From Candidatus Accumulibacter contiguus (lineage in GTDB: Bacteria; Pseudomonadota; Gammaproteobacteria; Burkholderiales; Rhodocyclaceae): a stretch of DNA of 64,000 bases. A program made the translations under genes and the position numbers. Shown piece by piece: positions 33,866 to 43,373 of this stretch; the stretch's first letter is position 1, and each line of letters opens with the position of its first letter. The stretch lies in assembly GCF_012940005.1 (NCBI RefSeq), contig NZ_SPMX01000009.1:21181-85180 (forward strand), in the 5' to 3' direction. The notes under the pieces were generated by a model. It was given only the letters and a program-made list of their open reading frames with translations. It did not search any database and had not been told where the DNA came from.

Positions 33866-34884
33866 TACTGCTTCTTCATGCCGAAGATCGGCGGTTGCGT
33901 GTACCTGTCGATCAGCGGCACGCAGAGGTTCATCAGCAGCACGGCGAAAGCGACGCCGTCCGGATAGCCGCCAAAAACGCGGATGATGTAGGCCATCACA
34001 CCGGCGGCAAAGCCGAAGATCAGTTTGCCCCTGTTGGTGGTACATCCGGAAACCGGGTCGGTGACGATGAAGAAGGCACCGAGCATCGCGCCGCCGGAGA
34101 ACAGATGGAAGAGCGGATTGGCAAACTGTTGCGGGCTCCAGACCCAGAGTACGGCGGCGAGCAAGGACAGGCCGCCGATGAAACCGAGCGGTGCATGCCA
34201 GGTGACGATCCTGCGCTGCCACAGCCACAGCCCGCCGACGAGATAGCCGGTAGTGACCCATTCCCAGCCACGCCCGGCGAAGTTCCCGAAAACGTCCTGC
34301 GTCGCCAGCAGCGTCGGCACGTCGACCGCGCCATCGCCGAGTTTCAGGGCGGTCTTGAGTGCATCCAGCGGAGTCGCTCCGCTCATCCCGTCGATACGCG
34401 GTGCGAGACCGGCAATCAGCTTGAACTGCTCGATCAGGGTCAGCTTGAGGCCGAGCGCCGGCCACTGCGACATCAGCGCCGGAAACGAAACGATGCACAC
34501 GGCGAAGGCGATCATCGCCGGATTGAAGGGATTCTGACCGAGTCCGCCATAGAGATGCTTGGCGACGACGATCGCGAACAGCGTGCCGACGACGATCAGC
34601 CACCACGGCGCCAGCGGCGGAAAAGCCAGGGCAATCAGCCAGGCAGTGACGACCGCGCTGCCATCGCTGAGGAACAGGGCGAGTGGCCTGCCGCGCAGCC
34701 AGAGCATCAGCGCCTCTCCGGCCAGCGCGGCGAGCGTGGCCAATAGCAACTGCAAGACGATGCTCACACCGAGCAGCCAGACACCGGCGGCAATTCCAGG
34801 CAACAGGCCGATCAGCACCTGCAGCATCACCCGCCGCACGCTGCTTTGCCCGAGCAGATAAGGAGGAGTCGAGAACTCCGTCAT
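33865..34884 (-). CDS. rnfD: Rnf electron transport complex subunit D
   Basis: 339-aa membrane subunit with about nine hydrophobic segments. FMN is covalently bound at the threonine in DGMSGATPLDALK. The conserved GGLGQNPFNPAMIAF and FFIVTDPVSGCTTNRGKLIF are intact. Start overlaps rnfC stop by 4 bp (ATGA). Confidence 0.95.
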   Translation of the reverse strand: MTEFSTPPYLLGQSSVRRVMLQVLIGLLPGIAAGVWLLGVSIVLQLLLATLAALAGEALMLWLRGRPLALFLSDGSAVVTAWLIALAFPPLAPWWLIVVGTLFAIVVAKHLYGGLGQNPFNPAMIAFAVCIVSFPALMSQWPALGLKLTLIEQFKLIAGLAPRIDGMSGATPLDALKTALKLGDGAVDVPTLLATQDVFGNFAGRGWEWVTTGYLVGGLWLWQRRIVTWHAPLGFIGGLSLLAAVLWVWSPQQFANPLFHLFSGGAMLGAFFIVTDPVSGCTTNRGKLIFGFAAGVMAYIIRVFGGYPDGVAFAVLLMNLCVPLIDRYTQPPIFGMKKQ

Positions 34885-36620
34885 TCTGCTGCCCGCTCCG
34901 GTGGGGTCACTGTGTTCAGCGGCGACTCTGCCTGCAGGGCGGCGCGGCGCGCCTCGATGGCGGCGATTTCGCGCTGCTGCTGGGCAGAGAGTTGCCCGGT
35001 ATTTCTGGGCTGGACGGCGGCGCGCTGGGCACGGGCACGTTCCATCGCCGCGACGATGGTCGCCTTCTTCTGCGCATCGGCATCGGCCGCAGAGCTGACA
35101 ACGGCCGGTTCGCTGGCCAGGGCGCTGCTAACGCCCGCTTCAACGACCGCTGCGCTCGCAACAGCGCTGGCCGGCTTCCGTTCGCTGCTCCGGGCTGTGC
35201 TGGCCCTGGCCAGGCGATCGGCCTTCTCGGCCTGTTCCCGCTCGGCGCGTGCATTGCGCAGTTCGAAGCGGGCTTTGGCGGCTTCTGCCGCCTGCTTTTC
35301 CCGCTCACGCGACCAGATTTCACTCTTGGCAAAACGAAAGTACTGCACCAGCGGAATGTGCGACGGGCAAACGTAGCTGCAGCAGCCGCATTCGATACAG
35401 TCGAAGAGGTAATACTCCTGCGTCTTGCCGAAGTTTCTGGCGCGCGCGAACCAGTACAACTCGAACGGTTGCAATTCGTGCGGACAGACTTCGGCACAGG
35501 CGCCGCAACGGATGCACGGCATCTCGGGCGGACTCGGCGGGAACAGCGTCGGCGAACCGGCGATGACACAGTTGGTGGCCTTGACCACCGGCGCAGCGAG
35601 GTCCGGGATCTCGAAGCCCATCATCGGCCCACCCATCAGGTATTTGTTGGTGTCGGCTTTCGGCTGGCCGAGCGCGACCAGGTCGCGTAGCGGCGTACCA
35701 AGCCGTACTTCCCAGTTGCGTGGCTGCAGGACGTTGCCAGTCAGCGTGACGATGCGCGAGATCACGGGCTCGCCATAGGCCAGCGCCCGATACGCGGTAT
35801 AGGCAGTGGCGACGTTGAAGCACTGCACGCCGAGTTCGGTCGAGCGCTTGCTGGCCGGGACTTCCTTGCCGGTCAGGACGCGGATCAACTGCTTGGCACC
35901 GCCGGCCGGGTAGCGGGTGGGAACGGCGACCACTTCATGATCCTCACCCAGTCGCTGCACCGCTGCCTGCATTGCCGCGACGGCTTCCGGCTTGTTGTCC
36001 TCGATGCCGATCAGCACTCGCCTGGCCGCCAGCAGCTCACGAAAGATCGCGCTTCCGCGCACGATTTCCTCGGCGCGCTCGCGCATCAGCAGGTCGTCGC
36101 AGGTCATGAAAGGCTCGCACTCGGCACCGTTGATGACCAGTTGTTCGACGGCGACAGACCTGGCCGCGGTGAGCTTGGCGTGGCTCGGAAAGACGGCGCC
36201 GCCAAGGCCGACGACGCCGGCATCGCGCAGCGCTTCGCGTACGCCCTCGGGCGGCAGGCTCCGGTAATCGAGCGGTGTGCACGAGATCCATTCGTCACGG
36301 CCATCCGGCTCGATGACCACGGTCAGCGTCGGCAGCCCCGAAGGGTGCGCAGCAACGTGCTCTTCGATGGCCAGAACGGTTCCGGAGGTCGGCGCATGCA
36401 CGGCTGCCGACACCCAGCCGTCGGCACCGCCGATCAATTGCCCTTTGAGTACCGGCTCGCCGACCTGAACGAGCGGATTCGGCACGCCACCGATGCTCTG
36501 GTGCAGCGGCACGTACAGGCGCGCCGGCAGCGGCGCCTGGCCAATCGGCTCCTGCACCGAAGGCGCCTTGTTGGTCTGCGGTTTGACGCCGCCCTTGAAG
36601 CCGAAGAGGTGCTGGAGCAT
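34881..36620 (-). CDS. rnfC: Rnf electron transport complex subunit C
   Basis: 579 aa. Flavin/NADH-binding N-terminal portion (VVGLGGAVFPSHAKL, LVINGAECEPFMTCDD). Two 4Fe-4S motifs follow: CIRCGACAEVCPHELQPFEL and CIECGCCSYVCPSHIPLVQY. The long Ala/Arg/Glu-rich C-terminal tail (~140 residues) is typical of proteobacterial RnfC. ATG 36620 is preferred over a TTG at 36629; rnfB ends at 36631. Confidence 0.94.
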   Translation of the reverse strand: MLQHLFGFKGGVKPQTNKAPSVQEPIGQAPLPARLYVPLHQSIGGVPNPLVQVGEPVLKGQLIGGADGWVSAAVHAPTSGTVLAIEEHVAAHPSGLPTLTVVIEPDGRDEWISCTPLDYRSLPPEGVREALRDAGVVGLGGAVFPSHAKLTAARSVAVEQLVINGAECEPFMTCDDLLMRERAEEIVRGSAIFRELLAARRVLIGIEDNKPEAVAAMQAAVQRLGEDHEVVAVPTRYPAGGAKQLIRVLTGKEVPASKRSTELGVQCFNVATAYTAYRALAYGEPVISRIVTLTGNVLQPRNWEVRLGTPLRDLVALGQPKADTNKYLMGGPMMGFEIPDLAAPVVKATNCVIAGSPTLFPPSPPEMPCIRCGACAEVCPHELQPFELYWFARARNFGKTQEYYLFDCIECGCCSYVCPSHIPLVQYFRFAKSEIWSREREKQAAEAAKARFELRNARAEREQAEKADRLARASTARSSERKPASAVASAAVVEAGVSSALASEPAVVSSAADADAQKKATIVAAMERARAQRAAVQPRNTGQLSAQQQREIAAIEARRAALQAESPLNTVTPPERAAE

Positions 36621-36630
36621 TGCGGGCAAT

Positions 36631-37173
36631 TCAGGCGGCGCGCTTGATTTCGATCACCGGATATTTCCATTTCCAGTTGTCGAGATTCTCGGTGATCGGC
36701 TGCATGTGAATGCACTCGACCGGGCAGGGTTTGATGCACAACTCGCAACCGGTGCACAGCGATTCGATGATGGTGTGCATCTGTTTGGCGGCGCCGACGA
36801 TGGCGTCCACCGGGCAGGCCTGGATGCACAGGGTGCAGCCGATGCAGGTCGCCTCGTCGATGATCGCCACCTGTTTCGGCTTCTCCTCGACTTCCAGCGG
36901 CTTGACTTCGCGACCGAGCAGGTCGGCGAGCTTGCGCACACCATCCATGCCGCCTGGCGGGCACAGGTTGATGTCGGCCTCCCCCGCCGAAATGGCCGCT
37001 GCGTATGGTTTGCACCCCGGATAACCGCATTGGCCGCATTGAGTCTGTGGCAGGATCGCTTCGATCTTCTCGACCAGCGGATCTCCTTCCACCTTGAACT
37101 TGATCGACGCATAGCCGAGTGCGGCACCGAGGACGATGGCACCGAGCGCCATGATCGCCAGCGTGATGATCAT
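36631..37173 (-). CDS. rnfB: Rnf electron transport complex subunit B
   Basis: 180 aa. N-terminal helix, the Fds-type cluster region [20 protein letters not shown], then two ferredoxin motifs [18 protein letters not shown] and [18 protein letters not shown]. Acts as electron entry from ferredoxin. ATG overlaps the rnfA stop as ATGA. Confidence 0.95.
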   Translation of the reverse strand: MIITLAIMALGAIVLGAALGYASIKFKVEGDPLVEKIEAILPQTQCGQCGYPGCKPYAAAISAGEADINLCPPGGMDGVRKLADLLGREVKPLEVEEKPKQVAIIDEATCIGCTLCIQACPVDAIVGAAKQMHTIIESLCTGCELCIKPCPVECIHMQPITENLDNWKWKYPVIEIKRAA

Positions 37174-37754
37174 TGATACTTGTCCAGCCCGGCGAAGCCC
37201 ATGAACGCCAGGCTCATCAGGCCAGCGGTGACCATGGCAATCGCCGTTCCCCGGAAATGGGTCGGCACATCGGCGCCCTCGACGCGTTCGCGGATGCCGG
37301 CGAAGAGAACGAGCACCAGCGAGAAGCCGATGGCGCTGCCGGCACCAAACAGCAGCGATTCGACGAAGTCATATTTGTTGGCGATGTTCAGCAAAGGCAC
37401 ACCGAGCACCGCGCAATTGGTGGTGATCAGCGGCAGGTAGATGCCGAGCACCTGGTGCAGCAAGGGGCTGGTCTTCTGGATCACCATTTCGGTCAGTTGC
37501 ACGATGGCGGCGATGGTGACGATGAAGGAAAGCGTCCGCAGGTATTCGAGCCCGAACGGCATCAACAGGTAGTGGTCGATGACATAGCTGGCACCGGTCG
37601 CCACGGTGAGCACGAAAGTGGTCGCCGCACCCATGCCAAACGCCGTTTCCAGCTTCTTGGAAACGCCCGTGAACGGGCACAGGCCGAGGATTTTCACGAG
37701 CACGACGTTGTTCACGAGAACGGCGCCGACAAGGATGAACAGGTAGTGGGTCAT
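37170..37754 (-). CDS. rnfA: Rnf electron transport complex subunit A
   Basis: 194-aa membrane subunit, six hydrophobic segments. [20 protein letters not shown] and [20 protein letters not shown] are diagnostic. ATG 37754 is chosen because the upstream in-frame codons come from repeat R2. First gene of rnfABCDGE-nth; the promoter must lie in or upstream of that repeat. Confidence 0.95.
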   Translation of the reverse strand: MTHYLFILVGAVLVNNVVLVKILGLCPFTGVSKKLETAFGMGAATTFVLTVATGASYVIDHYLLMPFGLEYLRTLSFIVTIAAIVQLTEMVIQKTSPLLHQVLGIYLPLITTNCAVLGVPLLNIANKYDFVESLLFGAGSAIGFSLVLVLFAGIRERVEGADVPTHFRGTAIAMVTAGLMSLAFMGFAGLDKYQ

Positions 37755-37767
37755 GGTGCGCTTACCC

Positions 37768-37903
37768 TGAAAGTCGCGCCAGCGGCTGACGAATCCTGAC
37801 CTGAGCCTTGTCGAAGGATTCCCCTTGCCCACGCGCGGGAGAGGACTTGAGGGAAACGATCGTGGCTTTCATGATCCGGGGTGTCTGAGTAGCCACGACC
37901 GTT
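37768..37903. repeat. Hairpin repeat copy R2 (inverted, upstream of rnfA)
   Basis: Divergent, oppositely oriented copy. AACGATCGTGGCT (37855-37867) pairs imperfectly with AGCCACGACCGTT (37891-37903), and the AAAGTCGCG end lies at 37769-37777. It contains the common GAGCCTTGTCGAAGG module. It fills much of the 237-bp gap between pyrD and rnfA. Confidence 0.75.
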
Positions 37904-37991
37904 GGGCAGGAAGCGAAAGGGTCCGGGGCGCCGCGATTATCTCCCGGCGAGCACGTGCATTCAACCACTTTGCCAACCACGCCATGCACTG

Positions 37992-39030
37992 TCAGGCACG
38001 GCGCTGCCCAGCGATCGCTGCAGCCGCTTCGGCAACCAGTTCCGGGCCGCGGTAAATGAAGCCCGTGTAGAACTGCACCAGGCGGGCACCGGCTGCGACT
38101 TTCTCGGCCGCATCGGCACCACACAGGATGCCGCCGACGCCGATGATCGGCACTTCACCGGCCAGGGCGAGCGAAAGTTTCTTCACCACTGCGTTCGACA
38201 TCGTTCGCAGCGGCGCACCGGAAAGGCCGCCCGCCTGCTCGGCGTTCGCCAGGCCTGCGACAGCGGCTCGCGAGAGCGTGGTGTTGGTGGCAATGACGCC
38301 ATCCATCCGGTGCTGGCGCAACAGGTCGGCAATCGCCTGGATCTGCGAATCTTCGAGGTCCGGAGCAATTTTCAGTGCCAGCGGCACATACCGGCCATGG
38401 CGGTCGGCGAGCCGTGACTGGGCGCTTTTCAGCCGGCCGAGCAGCGCGTCGAGCGCAGTGTCCTGCTGCAGTTCGCGCAGGTTCTTGGTGTTCGGACTCG
38501 AAATGTTGACCGTGACATAACTGGCGGCGCCATAGACGCGCTCCAGACAGGTCAGGTAATCGTCGGCAGCATTCTCGATCGGGGTGTCGAAGTTTTTGCC
38601 GATATTGATTCCGAGAATTCCACCAGCGCGAGCGAAGCGGGAACTGGCGACATTGGTCAGCAGCTTTTCGACGCCATCGTTGTTGAAGCCCATGCGATTG
38701 ATGATCGCCTGCCGCTCCGGAATGCGGAACAGGCGTGGCTTCGGATTGCCGGGCTGCGCACGCGGGGTCACTGTACCGATCTCGATGAAACCGAAACCGA
38801 GGGCAGCCAGTGCGTCGATATGCTCGCCGTTCTTGTCGAGACCCGCCGCCAGGCCGACCGGGTTGGGAAAAGCAAGCCCCATCACCTGCAGCGGGTCCGG
38901 CGGCACTGCCGCGGCGAGCAGACAGCGCGCGCCCGTGGCGTTGAGGAAATCGATGCCGCTCATCCCGACAAGGTGTGCGGTTTCGGGGTCGAGAGCGAAG
39001 AAAAAAACGACGTAACAGAGGATAGAACAT
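37992..39030 (-). CDS. pyrD: Dihydroorotate dehydrogenase (quinone), class 2, with 5' homopolymer frameshift
   Basis: About 345 aa. Oxidises dihydroorotate to orotate at the membrane, passing electrons to quinone. FMN/orotate motifs: [49 protein letters not shown] (catalytic Ser), [17 protein letters not shown]. The expected start MFYPLLRR (ATG 39030) is out of frame with [12 protein letters not shown] seven-base A run (39001-39007) must be six to join them. As written, a later or different start would be needed. Probably sequence error. Confidence 0.92.
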
Positions 39031-39154
39031 GCCGGCATTTTACCGCATCGCAGCATGCCGCGCGTGTTCGGCCCTATTGCCCGGTGGCAGATGGCACCGT
39101 TCGTGACATACTCGCGCTTGCCGATTATGGATGAATTCCTACAGGAGATCAGGC

Positions 39155-39979
39155 ATGGCCCGCGTTTTCTTCGGCTGTTGTCGCCTGGCGACAGCCATGG
39201 TTCTGCTGCTCGGTTTCTTCTCCACGAACCTGGCGGCCCGCGACCTGCGTCTGGCAACGACCACCAGCACCGACAACTCGGGTCTGCTGCGCGCCATCCT
39301 GCCGCAGTTCGAGTTGCAGCAGGGCGTCAGGGTGCAGGTCATCTCGGTCGGCACCGGCAAGGCGCTCAAGCTGGCCGAGAACGGTGACGTCGATGTCGTG
39401 CTGGTGCATGACCGCCAGGCCGAAGAGGCTTTCGTCGCTGCCGGACACGGCGTCAATCGACGCGATGTGATGTACAACGATTTCGTCGTCGTCGGTCCCG
39501 GCAGCGACCCGGCCGCACTGCGCGGTGGCAGGGAGGTACTCGATGCCTTTCGCCAGATCGCTGCCAGACAGGCGCGCTTCGTTTCCCGTGGTGACGATTC
39601 GGGAACCGAACGGATGGAAAGAAGCTACTGGCAACAGCTCGGCATTGTCACCAGGGGAGCGCCGTGGTATGTCTCGGCCGGGCTCGGGATGGGCGAGGTA
39701 CTGACCATGGCTGGCGAGATGCAGGCCTACACACTGACCGATCGGGCCACCTTCGCCAGTTACAAGACCCGCACCGGCCTCGCAATCCTCGTCCAGGGTG
39801 ACCCGCGCATGTTCAATCCGTATGGCATCATCGCCGTCAATCCGAAAAAGTACCCGGAGATCAATTTTGCCGGTGCAATGGCGCTGATCGAATGGCTGAG
39901 CAGTCCCGCCGGGCGCTCGGCGATCCGTTCCTTCCGGCCGAACGGCGAGCAGCTGTTCTTCGTCACGCCGGCGAGGTAA
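39155..39979 (+). CDS. tupA: Tungstate ABC transporter substrate-binding protein
   Basis: 274 aa. AGGAG lies 7 nt before the ATG at 39155; signal peptide cleaved near LAA-RD. The TupA signature [15 protein letters not shown] is intact, with [20 protein letters not shown] and [15 protein letters not shown] following. Binds tungstate (possibly molybdate) for tungsto/molybdoenzymes. The anion-binding TTTS and DDSGT loops are present. Operon tupABC. Confidence 0.9.
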   Translation: MARVFFGCCRLATAMVLLLGFFSTNLAARDLRLATTTSTDNSGLLRAILPQFELQQGVRVQVISVGTGKALKLAENGDVDVVLVHDRQAEEAFVAAGHGVNRRDVMYNDFVVVGPGSDPAALRGGREVLDAFRQIAARQARFVSRGDDSGTERMERSYWQQLGIVTRGAPWYVSAGLGMGEVLTMAGEMQAYTLTDRATFASYKTRTGLAILVQGDPRMFNPYGIIAVNPKKYPEINFAGAMALIEWLSSPAGRSAIRSFRPNGEQLFFVTPAR

Positions 39980-39984
39980 GGACT

Positions 39985-40677
39985 CTGGGACTTTTCGATG
40001 CCAGCGAAGCAGCGCTGCGCCTGCTGTTTTCCGGCGATCCCGAGCTGTGGCAGATCGTCGGCGTTTCGCTGTCGGTGACGCTGCGCGCGATGCTGATGGC
40101 CATGCCCCTGGGGATTGGCATCGGCTATCTGCTGGCGACGCTGGAGTTTCCAGGGCGGCGACCGCTGATCGTCGTGACGCAGGGGCTGCTGGCGTCGCCA
40201 ACGGTGGTCGTCGGTCTGATCCTCTACCTGCTGCTTTCGCGCCAGGGGGTTCTGGGGCCGCTCCAATTGCTGTTCACCCAGACCGCGATGGTCATTGGCC
40301 AGGTGCTGATCGCCCTGCCGGTGCTGATCGCCTTCTCGCTCGCGGCGATCCAGGGCGCCGATCCGCGTGCCCGCGAGACCGCCGTCGCGCTCGGCGCATC
40401 GGCTCCGCGCATCGCCTGGACGATGCTCGTCGAAGTGCGCTTCGCGCTGATGGCGGCGGTCTGCAACGCTTTCGGCCGGGTCGTCTCGGAGATCGGATGC
40501 TCGCTGATGGTGGGCGGCAACATCGCCGGCGTGACGCGCAACATCCCGACGGCGATCGCGCTCGAAACCAGCAAGGGCGAGTTCGCGCAGGGCATTGCCC
40601 TCGGCATCGTCCTTCTGGTCGTTGCGCTGGGAATCAATTCGGCTTTTGCCTTTTTTCAGGGAGAATCACGACGATGA
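39985..40677 (+). CDS. tupB: Tungstate ABC transporter permease
   Basis: About 230 aa with five to six hydrophobic segments (LLATLEFPGRRPLIVV, LIALPVLIAFSLAAIQG). The conserved NAFGRVVSEIGCSLMVGGNI is present. No ATG, GTG or TTG is found where the protein should begin. The only in-frame ATG (39892) would overlap tupA by 88 bp; CTG at 39985 is possible, or a 5' indel has occurred. Stop overlaps tupC ATG. Confidence 0.85.
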   Translation: MGLFDASEAALRLLFSGDPELWQIVGVSLSVTLRAMLMAMPLGIGIGYLLATLEFPGRRPLIVVTQGLLASPTVVVGLILYLLLSRQGVLGPLQLLFTQTAMVIGQVLIALPVLIAFSLAAIQGADPRARETAVALGASAPRIAWTMLVEVRFALMAAVCNAFGRVVSEIGCSLMVGGNIAGVTRNIPTAIALETSKGEFAQGIALGIVLLVVALGINSAFAFFQGESRR

Positions 40678-41390
40678 GCCTGCTCGGCGTGACTACGCTG
40701 ACCAAATCCTTCGCGGCGCGACGCCTGTTCTCGATCGATACGCTGACCCTGCAGACCGGCGAGAGCTATGTCCTGACCGGTGAGAACGGCAGTGGCAAGT
40801 CCACCCTGCTGCGTATCCTGGCCGGCATCGAAGTGCCGGACAGTGGACTTGGGCACTATCAGGATCGGTGCTTCAACTGGCAGCCCTATCCCGACTGGCT
40901 GCGCCGGGAGGTGATCTACGTGCATCAGCAGCCCTACCTTTTCCATACCAGTGTCGCCGACAACATCGCTTACGGACTGCGCGTCAGAGGTGTCGAAGCG
41001 AACCAGCGGCAGCGGCTGGTCGCGGCAGCGATCGCCTGGGCACGCCTGACGCATCTGCTGGCGACGCCGCCGCAGAAGCTTTCCGGAGGAGAAAGGCAGC
41101 GCGTGGCTCTGGCACGCGCCTGGGTATTGAAGCCCAAGGTGCTGCTGCTCGACGAACCGACGGCCAATCTCGATGCCGAATCGCGGCGGCAAACCATCGA
41201 CCTGCTGCGCGGCTTCTGCGCGGCGCGGACCACGGCGGTCATCGCCTGCCATGATCGCGACCTTATCGAACTGCCCGACATGCGTCGGCTGGATCTGGCA
41301 AGCGGTCAGCTCTGCGTCGGAAGCTTTGGCATTGTATCTTCAAGCACCTCACCGTCGATGGCCTGCGAATCGACGACCCGATGCAGGTAA
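40674..41390 (+). CDS. tupC: Tungstate ABC transporter ATP-binding protein
   Basis: 238 aa. Walker A GENGSGKST, signature LSGGERQR, Walker B VLLLDEPTANLD, H-loop VIACHDRDL. The ATG overlaps the tupB stop (ATGA). The last ~25 residues (from VGSFGIVSSS) overlap the antisense gene at 41306 by 85 bp and look non-native, so the original stop may have been lost. Confidence 0.88.
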   Translation: MSLLGVTTLTKSFAARRLFSIDTLTLQTGESYVLTGENGSGKSTLLRILAGIEVPDSGLGHYQDRCFNWQPYPDWLRREVIYVHQQPYLFHTSVADNIAYGLRVRGVEANQRQRLVAAAIAWARLTHLLATPPQKLSGGERQRVALARAWVLKPKVLLLDEPTANLDAESRRQTIDLLRGFCAARTTAVIACHDRDLIELPDMRRLDLASGQLCVGSFGIVSSSTSPSMACESTTRCR

Positions 41391-41848
41391 GCGTAAGCCA
41401 CCCGCCACTGCTGCCGCCCCACCTGGAGCGTTACCGTCTTGTCGTTGAGCCGGATGACCCTGCCGCTGCGTTGCTGCTGGTTGCGGTCAAGATACCCGAC
41501 GATCTCGCCAACGGCCACCTCGTTGTGGCCGAGGCCGCGCTGCGGCTGCTCACGAATCTGTACGTCTGCGCCATCGATGTTGATCGCGGCATAGTCGAGC
41601 AGCCAGTACTTGCCCGTTGCCAGCTCAAGCACCAGCGCCCGCTTGCGGTTCAATTCGATGATTTTCGCCTTGCAGGACGTATTGCCCTGGCTATCGAAGT
41701 ATTCGATGAGTTGCCCGACGCGCAGCCGGGAGCGAATCGCCTCGGCCCATTGCGGCTGGTCGAGAACACGGTTGATCGCCGCGCGCATCCGGAACAACTC
41801 GAATGCGGAAGCCTGATTCATTGCCTTGAGCACATCCGAGAAATTCAT
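41306..41848 (-). CDS. Hypothetical protein, 180 aa
   Basis: Not recognised. The ATG at 41848 (MNFSDVLKAMNQASAFELFR) has AAAGGA 8 nt upstream. Helical N-terminal third, then two small beta-rich repeats of similar layout (VGQLIEYFDSQGNTSCKAKI, VGEIVGYLDRNQQQRSGRVI), each like a KOW/SH3 barrel strand set. No signal peptide. Upstream neighbour is bpt. The repeated VGxxxxYxDxxxxxxxxxxI pattern suggests a nucleic-acid or RNA-binding fold, inferred only from layout. Confidence 0.7.
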   Translation of the reverse strand: MNFSDVLKAMNQASAFELFRMRAAINRVLDQPQWAEAIRSRLRVGQLIEYFDSQGNTSCKAKIIELNRKRALVLELATGKYWLLDYAAINIDGADVQIREQPQRGLGHNEVAVGEIVGYLDRNQQQRSGRVIRLNDKTVTLQVGRQQWRVAYAYLHRVVDSQAIDGEVLEDTMPKLPTQS

Positions 41849-41879
41849 TTCGATATCCTTTGTCGTCCGCCTCAATTAC

Positions 41880-42662
41880 TTATTCGGCATGGATTTTCCG
41901 TGCCGCCGCAAGCGGGGATGGTTCGGCCATTCGCTCCTGCAGATCGATCCACTGCCCTTCGAACAGCCCTTCGACCGGTTTGAAGTTTGCCTTGTAGGCC
42001 ATCTTCCGGCTGTCGCGAATCCAGTAGCCGAGGTAGAGATACGGCAGACCATTGGCGACACACTGCGCGATCTGCCAGACGATGTTGTAGGTGCCGAGAG
42101 CGGCCGGCCGCAGATCCGGATCGTAGAAGGTGTACACCGACGACAGACCGTCGTTGAGGACATCGAGGATACTCACCATACGCAGCACACCCGCGTCGGT
42201 GAACTCGATCAGCCGGGTATCGACGCGGCTCTGCAACAGGAAATGCGTGTATTGTTCGTGGCTGTCCTGATCCATGCCACCGCCAGCGTGCCTCGCCGCT
42301 TGATAGCGCAGATAGAGCTGATAATGTTCGTCAAGAAAACCGAGTGGCAGCTCGCGCGCCTGCAAGCCGGTGTGCCTGCGGATACTGCGGAGCTGGCTGC
42401 GGTTCGCCGCGAAGCGATCGACCGGCAGTCGCACCGGAATGCAGGCGTGGCACTCGTCGCACTTCGGCCGGTAGGTGAACACCCCGCTGCGCCGAAAACC
42501 GCTGCGAACGAGTTCGCCATAGACCTCGGTGTTGATCAGATGACTCGGGGTCGCGACCTGCGAACGCGCTCGTTCGTCCGGCAGGTAGCTACAGGTGTAG
42601 GGCGCCGTGGCATAGAACTGCAGCAGCGAAAAGGGCAACTCGGAATCGTTGAGCCGGGACAA
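41880..42662 (-). CDS. bpt: Bacterial leucyl/arginyl-type aminoacyl-tRNA-protein transferase
   Basis: 260-aa Ate1/Bpt family enzyme that adds leucine to acidic or oxidised N-termini for N-degron proteolysis. [40 protein letters not shown] (Cys motif) and [20 protein letters not shown] are characteristic. A TTG start at 42662 immediately follows the aat stop (42666). Operon aat-bpt, as in many proteobacteria. Confidence 0.9.
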   Translation of the reverse strand: MSRLNDSELPFSLLQFYATAPYTCSYLPDERARSQVATPSHLINTEVYGELVRSGFRRSGVFTYRPKCDECHACIPVRLPVDRFAANRSQLRSIRRHTGLQARELPLGFLDEHYQLYLRYQAARHAGGGMDQDSHEQYTHFLLQSRVDTRLIEFTDAGVLRMVSILDVLNDGLSSVYTFYDPDLRPAALGTYNIVWQIAQCVANGLPYLYLGYWIRDSRKMAYKANFKPVEGLFEGQWIDLQERMAEPSPLAAARKIHAE

Positions 42663-42665
42663 GTC

Positions 42666-43373
42666 TCAAGTCCAGGCTTGGCTGGCACCAGCGGCCGGCC
42701 ATCGGCCAGGTTGCCAGGCCTGGGCCACCAGCGCCCGCAAGCGGGCCATGAAAACGGCTCGCGGAATCTCGCGCGCGCCGAGAGAGGCAAGATGCGCAGT
42801 GTTCATCTGGCAATCCACCATGCCGAAGCCCTCTTCTTCAAGGAAACGGGCAAGATGTGCGGCGGCGACCTTGGAGGCATCGGAGACGCGCGCGAACATG
42901 GACTCTCCGTAGAACATGCGGCCAATGGCCAGGCCGTACAGACCACCAACGAGTTTTCCTGCCAGCCAGGTTTCCACCGAATGGGCGATACCGAGCTGGA
43001 AGAGCTGCCAGTAGGCGCGCTGCATTTCACTGGTGATCCAGGTGCCGTTCTGACCGGCACGCGGCGCCTCCGCGCAAGCGCGGATCACCGCCGGAAAATC
43101 GTTGTCCAGCTTCACTTCGAAGCGACCCGAGCGCAAGCTGCGGCGCAGCGAACGCGAGATTCGGAATTCGCCCGGAAAGAGCACCATGCGCGGGTCCGGA
43201 CTCCACCACAGGATGGGCTCGCCCTGCGAGTACCAGGGAAAGATGCCCCGCTGATACGCATCGAGCAGGCGCTGCGCAGACAGGTCGGCACCGGCACAGA
43301 GCAGCCCGTTGGGTTCGGCCAACGCCAGTTCCAGTGGCGGAAAAGGGTGTGTGCTCTCTATCCAGGGAATCAT
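42666..43373 (-). CDS. aat: Leucyl/phenylalanyl-tRNA-protein transferase
   Basis: 235 aa. Catalyses Leu/Phe transfer to N-terminal Arg/Lys, feeding ClpAP. FPPLELALAEPNGLLCAGAD, YQRGIFPWYSQGEPILWWSP, GGLYGLAIGRMFYGESMF are diagnostic. ATG 43373 overlaps the upstream ATPase stop by 4 bp. Confidence 0.93.
   Translation of the reverse strand: MIPWIESTHPFPPLELALAEPNGLLCAGADLSAQRLLDAYQRGIFPWYSQGEPILWWSPDPRMVLFPGEFRISRSLRRSLRSGRFEVKLDNDFPAVIRACAEAPRAGQNGTWITSEMQRAYWQLFQLGIAHSVETWLAGKLVGGLYGLAIGRMFYGESMFARVSDASKVAAAHLARFLEEEGFGMVDCQMNTAHLASLGAREIPRAVFMARLRALVAQAWQPGRWPAAGASQAWT

Noticed and set aside
36631..37754. rnfA/rnfB as Na+-NQR subunits
   Set aside because: RnfB ferredoxin motifs, RnfC clusters and rnfABCDGE gene order identify Rnf, not Nqr.
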